Source of the DNA: Winogradskyella sp. J14-2
GTDB lineage: Bacteria > Bacteroidota > Bacteroidia > Flavobacteriales > Flavobacteriaceae
Assembly (NCBI RefSeq): GCF_001971725.1
Contig: NZ_CP019388.1
Location: 558,001-622,000, forward strand
Direction: 5' to 3'
Length of the DNA stretch: 64,000 bases
Part shown: piece after piece, positions 27,174 through 34,995 of the stretch
Position numbering within the stretch: the stretch's first letter is position 1
Layout: every line of letters starts with the position of its first letter
Translations under genes and position numbers: made by a program
The notes under the pieces: model-generated
Databases searched by the model: none
Seen by the model: the letters and a program-made list of their open reading frames with translations, nothing else
What the model was told of the DNA's origin: nothing

Positions 27174-27203
27174 GCTATTAGTCTATTTATATGTAAAATT
27201 GTT

Positions 27204-27252
27204 ACTTCAAGCTTTTAACTCCGTACTTCCTGCTTCAAGCTTCCAACTTCCA
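27204..27252. repeat. 7-bp tandem array, 5' flank of first four-helix gene
   Basis: Seven units of period 7 (plus strand): ACTTCAA, GCTTTTA, ACTCCGT, ACTTCCT, GCTTCAA, GCTTCCA and ACTTCCA. It begins directly after the stop codon of the upstream 411-aa gene (minus strand). Inverted with respect to the array at 26767-26794. Confidence 0.8.
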
Positions 27253-27253
27253 T

Positions 27254-28489
27254 CTATATATTGTTACTAATCGTCTCAATCACCCAGTCCTGAAAGGATG
27301 CATCCCAAGTCTCATAATTTTTGTAAAACTGCTCTTTATCGTACCAGTACAAAAACAGAATATCTTTTGGTGAAATATTTACTAATAATTTATGTATTAA
27401 ATCACGGTGCTCTGCCGACAATGACGAATGTGGTTGATGCAATGCAAAATACATAGACTCATCTACCATATCTTCAATTTTATAAGCGTTGCTGCGTTCT
27501 AATTTTTCTAAATACAACTCAACTCCCATCACTTGTTTTCGAGCTGCTATATCGATCTTATTTAAGTAGCTTTTAAAAAGTGCTTTACTATCTAAAATCT
27601 CTTTTATTGCATGTTCAGTGTCTTTAAGTTTACTGAATAATTCAAACTTTTTAATACGATCGTAATTAGGTGTTTTTACCATGTATTCTAAATCACACTC
27701 AATAATGATATGACTTTTCAGTTTGTCGACCAATTCTGGCTGACTGATATGATAAATCAACACATCGTGAATGGTATCTTTAATAGCTTCTTTATAGGAA
27801 TCCTCATTTTCGAAAACCAAAATGGTTTGAATAAAATCTCGCAACAAGTACACACCACCAAAGGCACGTGTATAAAATGAACCTGTGGTATAATGTAACG
27901 CATGAAGGTTTAAATCTCTACTTCGTAGATCTCCGTAAGTTTTTGCAGATTCTAGTAATGCGTTATGAATGTCTTCATCAATAAAGTTATTACCTGTTCT
28001 AAACTTGTCTACCAGTCGAAGTTGTTCTTTTTGTCGTTCTTCTAGGTTATCTATAAGTCTAAAACTAATACTTACATCGTCGTATTTTAAAATGTCTAAA
28101 GGCTCATAAAACACATCTATATCCTGATCAAAATCGATGCAAATCGCTGAATCTCTGGTGATATCGTTTATTTTGCTTCCATGTGTTCTAAAGATATGTT
28201 GCATCATATCTCTATCAAAAGAATGAAACGGCAAATACACTGGTTTTCCTTTTTGTAAAGGTGAAATAATGATACCATGCGGATTGGCATCACCATGATT
28301 TAGGTAATGTACATCGTTCTTTTCTTCTGCTACTTCTGGACTCCAGCCAACACCATCTATAGAAAAGGAAGTGAGTTTGGTTTCTTTAAAACCAAGTGTT
28401 TTTAAACATTTATTATAGCGCTCTACCAGTTTACCACTTACTGGTATAAGTTCGCTTCTGTATAGGTTTGCTTGTTTTAGTTTGTTCAT
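27254..28489 (-). CDS. DUF6638-like protein, AAA operon
   Basis: A 411-aa soluble protein without signal or membrane segment. The N-terminal third has LVERYNKCLKTLGFKETKL, TSFSIDGVGWSPEVAEEK, YLNHGDANPHGIIISPLQKG and PVYLPFHSFDRDMM. I recall this pattern from a flavobacterial family annotated DUF6638; that is memory, not a search. The C-terminal two thirds is mostly helical and rich in Lys/Glu (YLEKLERSNAYKIEDMVDE). No catalytic motif is obvious; the His and Asp residues in LNHGDANP and FHSFDRD are the best candidates. It is a middle gene of the minus-strand operon, downstream of nudK. Confidence 0.65.
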   Translation of the reverse strand: MNKLKQANLYRSELIPVSGKLVERYNKCLKTLGFKETKLTSFSIDGVGWSPEVAEEKNDVHYLNHGDANPHGIIISPLQKGKPVYLPFHSFDRDMMQHIFRTHGSKINDITRDSAICIDFDQDIDVFYEPLDILKYDDVSISFRLIDNLEERQKEQLRLVDKFRTGNNFIDEDIHNALLESAKTYGDLRSRDLNLHALHYTTGSFYTRAFGGVYLLRDFIQTILVFENEDSYKEAIKDTIHDVLIYHISQPELVDKLKSHIIIECDLEYMVKTPNYDRIKKFELFSKLKDTEHAIKEILDSKALFKSYLNKIDIAARKQVMGVELYLEKLERSNAYKIEDMVDESMYFALHQPHSSLSAEHRDLIHKLLVNISPKDILFLYWYDKEQFYKNYETWDASFQDWVIETISNNI

Positions 28490-28529
28490 AAAAGCCTATC
28501 CTAAATCCTTTCCAGAGAAAAGGACTTTT
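28490..28529. repeat. Imperfect palindrome between nudK and the 411-aa gene
   Basis: Outer arms AAAAG (28490-28494) / CTTTT (28525-28529) enclose an inner hairpin TCCTTT / AAAGGA (28506-28511, 28519-28524) with a CCAGAGA loop. It resembles dispersed flavobacterial intergenic palindromes of the TCCTTT...GGAAAGGA type; dispersal is from memory. Confidence 0.5.
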
Positions 28530-28538
28530 AATCGATTA

Positions 28539-29129
28539 TTATTGTAATAGTTTTTTTATCTGCACATGTTGCAATAACATAATCGTTTTTGCATCGATTA
28601 TATCTCCATTTACCATCATCGCAATGGCTTTTGTAAATGGTATTTCTAAAATTTCTATGTCTTCATTTTCGGTATCTAAACCTCCTCCGTCATTGGTTTT
28701 CATTTTATCACTATATTCACCAACAAAACACGAAAATCGTTCTGTACTACATCCTGGTGTGGCAAACGCACTATAAATCTCTGTTAGTTTTGGGATGTTA
28801 TACCCTGTTTCTTCAAGCAACTCTCTTCTTATGGCTTCTGCTGCGGAAGAATCATCATCTTCTAACATTCCTGCTGGTACTTCTAATAAAAAACCACCTT
28901 CTACACCATTCATATAAGCTGGTAAACGAAATTGCTTAACCAAAATAACGGTTTGCTTTTCCGTATTGTACAGCAAGGCTGCTACTGCATTACCACGTTC
29001 TAAAACTTCCCATTTGTTTTCAACCCAATTTCCGTCTTTTAACTGATAATTGAATTTTACCTGAGATAAGGTAAAAAACTTATCTGAAAGAATGGTTCGG
29101 TTGATGTTTTTGATGCGTTTTTTAGTCAT
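28539..29129 (-). CDS. nudK: NUDIX hydrolase, NudK-like GDP-mannose pyrophosphatase
   Basis: The 196-aa enzyme of the NudK/ADP-sugar pyrophosphatase group hydrolyses GDP-mannose or related nucleotide sugars. The Nudix box G-x5-E-x7-REUxEExGU is visible as GMLEDDDSSAAEAIRRELLEETGYNI cut as GMLEDDDSSAAEAIRRELLE then ETGYNI. The N-terminus holds ILSDKFFTLSQVKF, and further on are LYNTEKQTVILVKQFRLP and the C-terminal DGGGLDTENEDIEILEIPF with GDIIDAKTIMLLQ, all as in NudK. The start ATG at 29129 (MTKKRIKNINRTILSDK) overlaps the upstream gene by 8 bp. It is embedded in the AAA operon, so its product may serve that system or simply be co-transcribed. Confidence 0.88.
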   Translation of the reverse strand: MTKKRIKNINRTILSDKFFTLSQVKFNYQLKDGNWVENKWEVLERGNAVAALLYNTEKQTVILVKQFRLPAYMNGVEGGFLLEVPAGMLEDDDSSAAEAIRRELLEETGYNIPKLTEIYSAFATPGCSTERFSCFVGEYSDKMKTNDGGGLDTENEDIEILEIPFTKAIAMMVNGDIIDAKTIMLLQHVQIKKLLQ

Positions 29130-29766
29130 AAACAAAAGTTTCTTCTTGTTTTGACACCTTAAGGCTATATTCCTTCCATTCACTCATAGAAATAGGCAAT
29201 AATTTTCTTGATTTTGAAAAATCAATAGCTTTCAAAATATCATCTCGCATATAATTATACTTATGCTTTGAAAATCTTTTTTTCTCATATAATTTGTATA
29301 TGGAATCAATGAAAAATGTAGCTTTTTCTCTCTTCAAAGAGTTATTAAATACTTCATATTCATCTTTTCTAATCAATCTACCATAAGACATTGGGTTAAA
29401 CAAAACTCTAAAGTAAAAATTAGGCCTCTTATCAAATTTACTCCACTCTATACCAACACAGATTATATAACCTCTAATGTTACCTACCAGTTCACTATCT
29501 TCCATAATAAACCCTTTTCTTCTAAAGTTACTAAAAGGACTAGAGTTAATCTTTTTCTTTATCCAAAAAGGTTTATAATACTCCTCAATAATATAATCTT
29601 TAGTTGAAAAAAATAAAACTCCTAATACGAAGAATAAGCTTATATATTTTATGGATAGAAACTCTTCCTCTGTCTTAGCTGAAATTGAAATAATAGAAAT
29701 TAAAATCAGTAAAAAGACAAATGAAAACAAATAGTATTCTTTAAATATGTACCAAGCTTTTTTCAA
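29122..29766 (-). CDS. Membrane protein, unrecognised, AAA operon
   Basis: A 214-aa protein with two N-terminal transmembrane segments (residues about 12-31, FSFVFLLILISIISISA, and 40-56, YISLFFVLGVLFFST). A cytoplasmic basic/aromatic part follows, rich in Lys, Phe and Tyr (YYKPFWIKKKINSSPFSNFRRK). No family recognised. It lies 3 bp after the AAA ATPase gene and overlaps nudK by 8 bp. Its AT-richness and Lys/Ile-heavy coding are higher than in its neighbours, as for the gene at 23527. Confidence 0.6.
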   Translation of the reverse strand: MKKAWYIFKEYYLFSFVFLLILISIISISAKTEEEFLSIKYISLFFVLGVLFFSTKDYIIEEYYKPFWIKKKINSSPFSNFRRKGFIMEDSELVGNIRGYIICVGIEWSKFDKRPNFYFRVLFNPMSYGRLIRKDEYEVFNNSLKREKATFFIDSIYKLYEKKRFSKHKYNYMRDDILKAIDFSKSRKLLPISMSEWKEYSLKVSKQEETFVYD

Positions 29767-29769
29767 AAA

Positions 29770-31731
29770 TTATTCTTGTTTTCCAAAACGCTCTCTAGCT
29801 TCCGTTTCGATGTTTAACTGATTGATTCTGGCATCAACTTTACGTTTAAAGTCGGTATCTGCAATCGTTGCTACATTATCTAAATAACGTACCACTTCTT
29901 GTCGCCTAATGTCGCTAAAATCGAGACCTTTCATATTGGCTCGCATGAGTTCTTGAAGCATACCAAACTTGGTGTCGTAATCTTTTTTGAAATACACTTC
30001 TGGATTATTGAACCAATCCTCTTCTAAATCGAAATCCGTTAAACGTAACGACACTGCCTTTTGAATATTGCGCACATCACGCGATGAAAAGAATGGAAAT
30101 ATCTTCTGTATTTCTGTATATAAATGCGCATAGAACATATGCTCATTGTCCTTGTATTTGCTCGACACTTTATCGAACGTATCCAATACACGCTCTTCGG
30201 TTGGCTTATCTATTTTTTCTAAGATGTCGCCTAAATTCTTCGCTACTTTTTGTGCATCGAGATAGTTATAATCGTTAGGATTGCTCATGTTTATAAAATC
30301 TGGCATGGTATCTTCGAGCTTTTTCCACCAGAGATAATCCTGATCTACAAAGTCCTTTTCATTACGAGCTCCATCAATTTTAAAACGCCCTTGCACACGC
30401 GAAATCACAGCCTTGTCCAGCATTTCTGGTAAGTTGGTAAATAAGCCTATAGAACTGTTACCATAGTTGACCGCATAAGCACCTTCGGTATATCTTAGAA
30501 ACACACCAATCACTTCCTTAACACCAGCGGACACACCTTGCGTTGTACGCTCTTGTAGGTTATTCTCTGCATCATCTATTGGTGCAAAAATGAGACGTGT
30601 TGGGTCTTGCAAAGGTTTCATCCACTCCACCATTTTCTCTGCAGAACCACCTTGAAATGTTGAAATCAACGTATCTGGCATGGGATGGAATAAAAATGGA
30701 ATATTTAAGTTTTCGCTATGCTCTTTTAATCGTGTTGCTATTGCTGCGATAAGCATACTTTTTCCAGTGCCTGGTATTCCATAACCCATAAATACTGGCA
30801 TAAAACCACCAAGCTCTTGAAATGGATTATTTTTTGCTTCAAAATCGTAGCTTAATAATCGTTCTGTTAATCTTCTGGCAAAGTGCTTAGCATCTTTGTT
30901 GCCTACAATTTGTTCAAACTGAATTTTATTAAACTCTACACTTACTGCTGTTCCTGCAAAAACATTGTTCCAGCCATCAATTACAAAGTCTGAGTTTTCT
31001 AGCTTATACGAACGGTCTTCAATCGTATCAGTATATTCTAATGTGCTTTTTCTGAGTTGAATTTCATCAATAAGGGCTTCAAAATAAACCACCGTAAAAT
31101 CAATAACATCTTTGTCGGTTTTGATAATGTCCGGATGTCCTAAGTACTTATCATAGTAGAATAATTGACACGAAATTCCTTTTAAAGGCGATAAAAACGA
31201 CACTTCTGGGATGCCTGCAAACTTCTGTTTCATTACCGATAAATCGTCGGATGCATGTGGTTTTAAATCGTGTAGAATTTTATAGGCAGTAGCAAATAGC
31301 ATAAAGGCTGTTGCTGTAAGCATTTTGCTTTCGTACTCACGCTTTCCGGAGTTATCTAAAGCCGATTTGTTTTCACTTAACGTCGATAATCCCGAGGCAT
31401 CATAGTAACTATCTTTAATCCAAATACCAAGTGTAATGCCTTCTTGAACCGCATATAATGTTTGATTAAGAAACAACGGAATTGCAACCGACTCTGGTAA
31501 TAATTTCTTTTTTAAAGCTAAAATAGTTTTAGAAACTGAGGTTACAGATACATTACTGCCATTATTAGCTCGTGATAGATACAACAAAATGGATTCGTCC
31601 TTACCATCATTATCTCTATTTTTGGCGCGCTGACTTTGCTCCCACTGAATAGACTTTAGGTAAGACGTTGCTTCGTCTCGAAGCATATTGAGTTCATTTT
31701 GTTTTATAGGAAAAGTTGAGTTGTGTTGCAT
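29770..31731 (-). CDS. AAA+ ATPase with large N-terminal domain
   Basis: A 653-aa soluble ATPase. Residues 1-300 are a helical N-terminal domain without a known motif. The AAA core begins near 305: Walker A GYGIPGTGKSM (316-326), Walker B RLIFAPIDDAE (379-389) with Asp-Asp in place of the usual Asp-Glu, a sensor-1 Asn in IGLFTNLPEML (433), and an arginine-finger segment SRVQGRF (444-450). The region 452-653 is a helical lid and C-terminal domain. The overall plan is like Cdc48/FtsH-type AAA proteins, but the Walker B departs from consensus and the large N-domain is unassigned. It is the central enzyme of the operon 24418-34829; it presumably remodels the coiled-coil and membrane partners, as inference. 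Confidence 0.85.
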   Translation of the reverse strand: MQHNSTFPIKQNELNMLRDEATSYLKSIQWEQSQRAKNRDNDGKDESILLYLSRANNGSNVSVTSVSKTILALKKKLLPESVAIPLFLNQTLYAVQEGITLGIWIKDSYYDASGLSTLSENKSALDNSGKREYESKMLTATAFMLFATAYKILHDLKPHASDDLSVMKQKFAGIPEVSFLSPLKGISCQLFYYDKYLGHPDIIKTDKDVIDFTVVYFEALIDEIQLRKSTLEYTDTIEDRSYKLENSDFVIDGWNNVFAGTAVSVEFNKIQFEQIVGNKDAKHFARRLTERLLSYDFEAKNNPFQELGGFMPVFMGYGIPGTGKSMLIAAIATRLKEHSENLNIPFLFHPMPDTLISTFQGGSAEKMVEWMKPLQDPTRLIFAPIDDAENNLQERTTQGVSAGVKEVIGVFLRYTEGAYAVNYGNSSIGLFTNLPEMLDKAVISRVQGRFKIDGARNEKDFVDQDYLWWKKLEDTMPDFINMSNPNDYNYLDAQKVAKNLGDILEKIDKPTEERVLDTFDKVSSKYKDNEHMFYAHLYTEIQKIFPFFSSRDVRNIQKAVSLRLTDFDLEEDWFNNPEVYFKKDYDTKFGMLQELMRANMKGLDFSDIRRQEVVRYLDNVATIADTDFKRKVDARINQLNIETEARERFGKQE

Positions 31732-31739
31732 GGTTATAG

Positions 31740-31795
31740 TTTTCAGTAGGCAATTTTCAGTAGGCAGTCTTCAGTAGGCAGTCTTCAGTAGGCAG
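31740..31795. repeat. 14-bp (2 x 7) tandem array, 3' flank of second four-helix gene
   Basis: Four tandem 14-bp copies: TTTTCAGTAGGCAA, TTTTCAGTAGGCAG, then TCTTCAGTAGGCAG twice. Segment 31779-31796 matches the reverse complement of 32210-32227 at 17 of 18 bases. The array lies between the four-helix gene and the AAA start codon. Confidence 0.9.
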
Positions 31796-31825
31796 TTTTA
31801 GACATCGTGACTTATTTTTTAGTTT

Positions 31826-32188
31826 TTATAATCCAAATTTACTAGGATTGTTCATCATATAATTAATCAGTTTTCCAACTTCTTGACTTTTGTTCATTAG
31901 CTCGTTATACTTATTCTTTTCAATGTAAGCGCAAGCCAAAGCAAATTCCAGCCATAATTGAGTTTCGGAATTTTCACTATTAGCATCAGACATTTTACTT
32001 TTAAAATGCTTTTCATATTGACGTTTACGATAACCTTCAGAAATATTAGAGCATACAGACCTACTAGACCTAATTATTTGAGAGGTTAATCCAAACATTT
32101 CAATTTTTGGAGAACTCTTAGCTGAATGGAAAATTTCCATTGCCAAATCAAATCCTTTTTGATATGCTAGTAAAGTTTTAAAAGACAT
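31826..32188 (-). CDS. Four-helix-bundle protein, S23/IVP family
   Basis: A 120-aa all-helical protein of the TIGR02436 family (23S rRNA intervening-sequence protein, related to the Avd accessory protein of diversity-generating retroelements). It has FKTLLAYQKGFDLAMEI (the W-Q motif here Y-Q), FGLTSQIIRSSRSVCSNISEGY, and the third and fourth helices NSETQLWLEFALACAYI and LMNKSQEVGKLINYMM. Full length and apparently intact. No retroelement reverse transcriptase is near. It is flanked by inverted 7/14-bp arrays at 31740-31795 and 32208-32240, and inserted between two operon genes. The molecular role of stand-alone members is unknown. Confidence 0.88.
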   Translation of the reverse strand: MSFKTLLAYQKGFDLAMEIFHSAKSSPKIEMFGLTSQIIRSSRSVCSNISEGYRKRQYEKHFKSKMSDANSENSETQLWLEFALACAYIEKNKYNELMNKSQEVGKLINYMMNNPSKFGL

Positions 32189-32207
32189 CTTTTATCTTCA
32201 TTTATTC

Positions 32208-32240
32208 CTACTGCCTACTGCAGACTGCAGACTGTAGACT
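32208..32240. repeat. 7-bp tandem array, 5' flank of second four-helix gene
   Basis: Units CTACTGC, CTACTGC, AGACTGC, AGACTGT, then AGACT. Inverted relative to 31740-31795 (18-bp inverted pair, one mismatch). It lies close to the stop codon of the upstream 348-aa gene. Confidence 0.85.
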
Positions 32241-32250
32241 ATTTACTTAT

Positions 32251-33297
32251 TTATTTTTTAATTTTTAAATCAGAAACCTGAACTGGCGGAATTGCCAACT
32301 TATTCATTATTTCTGGTGTTTTGTTATATAGTAATTGTATGATGCGATGTGGTGCAAAAACATAACGCTGTCTAAACGGACTTGCCCATTTCTGAAAGGT
32401 TTGCTTGCTAAAAAAACTACCTTCCTTAAATTCACTTTTAGAGACAAGTTCATCTACTTTAAATGAAACTACAAATGATTCTAAGGGTATATTTTTCTTA
32501 GCAATACCATCTAAAATGGCATGTGTTATTTCGTTTTCATCTTTTGCAAACACGTTATGAATTGGCCCTAAATCGATACGTTTTATGAGTTTTGGTAATA
32601 CCTTTGGCAAGCGCTTATCTATGGCATAAGCCATGGTATCTAAATTCATCTCGCGATCTGATGTATTCTTTAAAACAGAATAAATCTCATCTTTGTATGC
32701 ATTAACATCTCTCCCATCGTAATTAAAATACATGTAGCAAATAAACGGTCTGTTGTGCGTTACATCATAAAAACTCCAGCTTACTAAATGTTCTGCTGGT
32801 GAGCCTTGCGGTGCAGCAATAATCTTACCTTGCACAAAACGATTGAAGATATACTCTTTCTTAGCAGATGTATAATACACAATAGATGCTGCCTGAAACA
32901 ATTTACGTTTAGAAATAGGTTGTTTCTTTCGCATTAACGTGTCTAGAAATTCATCTTTTAGGATATCAATATCTGTGAGTTTGGTTAAAAACTCTTCACG
33001 CAATTCTAGATCGTTAAAGAGATATCTGAATTCTAAATAATTTGGAAAACTAGAATCTGTAAGATCTACCTTCATATTTTCTTCATCGTCATACATGTAT
33101 TTTACACGCATGGCTTCAATAGAATACAACAGTAAATCCGTGTACTGCTTAAACAGCAATATTTCTTGTTGCTTAAGTATTTGCTTAGCTTGTACAGCTG
33201 TAATTAGTTCTTTGAGTGTAAAATCTATCATTTTGTGATAAAACACATACTGCTCTTTAGAATCTAATACTGCGGAATCTAATGGTGTAACTATCAT
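32251..33297 (-). CDS. Uncharacterised soluble protein, AAA operon
   Basis: A 348-aa cytosolic protein, helical in the first third (QILKQQEILLFKQYTDLLLYSIE), then a mixed region (SPAEHLVSWSFYDVTHNRPFICYMYFNYDGRD) and a C-terminal part with basic residues. No recognised family or active-site motif. The start ATG at 33297 overlaps the stop of the 63-aa gene upstream (ATGA), so the two are translationally coupled. The four-helix insertion lies downstream of it. Conservation of the pair coiled-coil protein/348-aa protein/AAA in relatives would be a test of common function. Confidence 0.65.
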   Translation of the reverse strand: MIVTPLDSAVLDSKEQYVFYHKMIDFTLKELITAVQAKQILKQQEILLFKQYTDLLLYSIEAMRVKYMYDDEENMKVDLTDSSFPNYLEFRYLFNDLELREEFLTKLTDIDILKDEFLDTLMRKKQPISKRKLFQAASIVYYTSAKKEYIFNRFVQGKIIAAPQGSPAEHLVSWSFYDVTHNRPFICYMYFNYDGRDVNAYKDEIYSVLKNTSDREMNLDTMAYAIDKRLPKVLPKLIKRIDLGPIHNVFAKDENEITHAILDGIAKKNIPLESFVVSFKVDELVSKSEFKEGSFFSKQTFQKWASPFRQRYVFAPHRIIQLLYNKTPEIMNKLAIPPVQVSDLKIKK

Positions 33298-33485
33298 CTA
33301 TTTGAATCTTCTTTAGTTTCGTTAAATGATGCATGAATGGCGAATAATGCAATGCCTAAAATAAATCCAAATAAAATGGAACCTAAATAGTCATTGTTTC
33401 CATGAACAAAATAAATAACAATACTAAAAACCAAAGAGTAAGCTAGAAATATTTTTAGAGATTTAATTGTTAAGAACTTCTTCAA
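33294..33485 (-). CDS. Small two-helix membrane protein, AAA operon
   Basis: A 63-aa protein with two predicted helices: residues 9-28 (LKIFLAYSLVFSIVIYFVHG) and 33-50 (YLGSILFGFILGIALFAI). A basic N-terminus (MKKFLTIKSLK) and a short acidic tail suggest both ends inside. It is 3 bp from the preceding coiled-coil gene and overlaps the next start by 4 bp. Unrecognised; it may anchor the operon's soluble partners. Confidence 0.6.
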   Translation of the reverse strand: MKKFLTIKSLKIFLAYSLVFSIVIYFVHGNNDYLGSILFGFILGIALFAIHASFNETKEDSNR

Positions 33486-33488
33486 AAC

Positions 33489-34829
33489 CTATCCTAATAA
33501 ATCATCTTCATTAGCTTCTGGCTTTGGTTCTCCAGCTGGCTCTCCATCACCTGAAGGTGCATTAGGATCTGCGCTGTAGTATTCATCAAAAATTTCTTTC
33601 ATATCAATACCATAACGGTCGGCAAAGTTTTTCTGAATTTCAGCATCTTTAGATCTAATGTCTTTTAGTGCCTCAGCGTAACTACCATAAATACCTTGCA
33701 TCACTTTTTCGTGCACTGGAATATTATCCATCATTTCCTGACGTGCTTTAGCACTTGCTGTATGCATTGCTGCTAAAGTTTCTCCAATATGCTCATCGGT
33801 TTTAACACCTAAGTGCTCTAAAATCGCTGCGAACTCTTGGTCTGTACGTGCTTTTAATGCTACTACGTAACCATCGTAATACTTTAAACGCTCATCAGTA
33901 TCTGATTTTAATTTCGCGCGATGCGTTTGTAGATTACTGCGTAAAGATGTTAATACTTTAATAGTTAAGTTATGCTTGTGCACAAAACTGTCTTTTGACG
34001 CTGCTAACGTAGTATAGGCATTTTTTAGACCTTCTAATTCTTCTACTTTTTGTTCGAGTTGGGTTACTTTTTCAAGAGCTTCTGAATATTCAGGTGACTG
34101 TTTGTCGGCCACTTCTTCTAACGCTTGTCTGGCTTGTTTGAGTAGAGCATATTGTTCTTCGAGCTGCGTTTCTACTTCTTTTTTCTTTTCTAGAGCTTTG
34201 GTATGGTTGTTACTTGCTTCTACAATTGCAGATTTTAAGCTCTCTTCAACCTCTTTAATTTCGAGTTCTCTGTCTTTTAATCGTTTTATAGCCGCTTGAC
34301 TCTTAAATGATAATTCATTTAACAATGTCTGCACATCTGCAGTTTCTATACGTTGCTGAAACATTGCTTTAGCTTTATTGTCTGCACCATCGCGTTGTTT
34401 TTGAGCATTTTGAAGCTCTTGCTCAGCATCTTTAATTTTGCTTTTGCGTCCCCAAAGGTTATTCCACCACGTGTCTGGTTTTGCCTTTGCCTCTTCAAGC
34501 TCAACCTTTGCACGCTCTAATCGCTTTACAGCGTCATCAATGATTTTTTGTTCGGCAGCATTTAAGGCCGAAAAGCCTTCGAACATAATACCAACTTCAT
34601 CCTGATAATCTGTTAAATCCTTAATAGCATCCAGAAGTGTACTTCTGTCCTTCTCTGCCATATCCACAACATTATCTAATGTGGCGTTTAATATTTTCTG
34701 ACGACTTTCGGGATCATCCTCTTGCGCCAGTTTAGATTTCATCTGGTCTATGGCTTTTCCCCAGTTTACATCTACTTTTTCTGGTTTTTGTTGTGAATTG
34801 GTTTCTAATAAATCAAAATCATCAGACAT
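33489..34829 (-). CDS. Cytosolic coiled-coil protein, first gene of the AAA operon
   Basis: A 446-aa protein without membrane segments. It starts MSDDFDLLETN at the ATG at 34829, preferred over an ATG nine codons upstream. It is almost wholly alpha-helical, with a strong coiled coil from about 90 to 330 (LERAKVELEEAKAKPDTWW, YALLKQARQALEEVADK, KVTQLEQKVEELEGLKNAY). The acidic Pro/Gly-rich C-terminal tail (YYSADPNAPSGDGEPAGEP) ends DDLLG. Similar flavobacterial proteins are labelled microtubule-binding or hypothetical; those names reflect coiled-coil matches and are not informative. As the first gene it is likely the scaffold of the system. Confidence 0.7.
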   Translation of the reverse strand: MSDDFDLLETNSQQKPEKVDVNWGKAIDQMKSKLAQEDDPESRQKILNATLDNVVDMAEKDRSTLLDAIKDLTDYQDEVGIMFEGFSALNAAEQKIIDDAVKRLERAKVELEEAKAKPDTWWNNLWGRKSKIKDAEQELQNAQKQRDGADNKAKAMFQQRIETADVQTLLNELSFKSQAAIKRLKDRELEIKEVEESLKSAIVEASNNHTKALEKKKEVETQLEEQYALLKQARQALEEVADKQSPEYSEALEKVTQLEQKVEELEGLKNAYTTLAASKDSFVHKHNLTIKVLTSLRSNLQTHRAKLKSDTDERLKYYDGYVVALKARTDQEFAAILEHLGVKTDEHIGETLAAMHTASAKARQEMMDNIPVHEKVMQGIYGSYAEALKDIRSKDAEIQKNFADRYGIDMKEIFDEYYSADPNAPSGDGEPAGEPKPEANEDDLLG

Positions 34830-34995
34830 ATGGTAAGGTGTTATTAAGTTGAACAAATTTTAGGATAACAATTTCGGTAAATTTTTAAGACTATAAAAAC
34901 TTTACCATCAAATTATAGGTAGTAAATATTATAAAAATGTTACAAAATTTTACTTAGCGCCATTTGTTGAATATCTTTATAAAAAAACAACTCTT

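Noticed and set aside
31740..31795. Possible CRISPR array (four direct repeats)
   Set aside because: The copies are tandem with no spacers, only 14 bp long, and there are no cas genes.
26820..32188. Diversity-generating retroelement (Avd-like four-helix genes)
   Set aside because: No reverse transcriptase, template repeat or variable-repeat target is present; family kinship alone does not support it.
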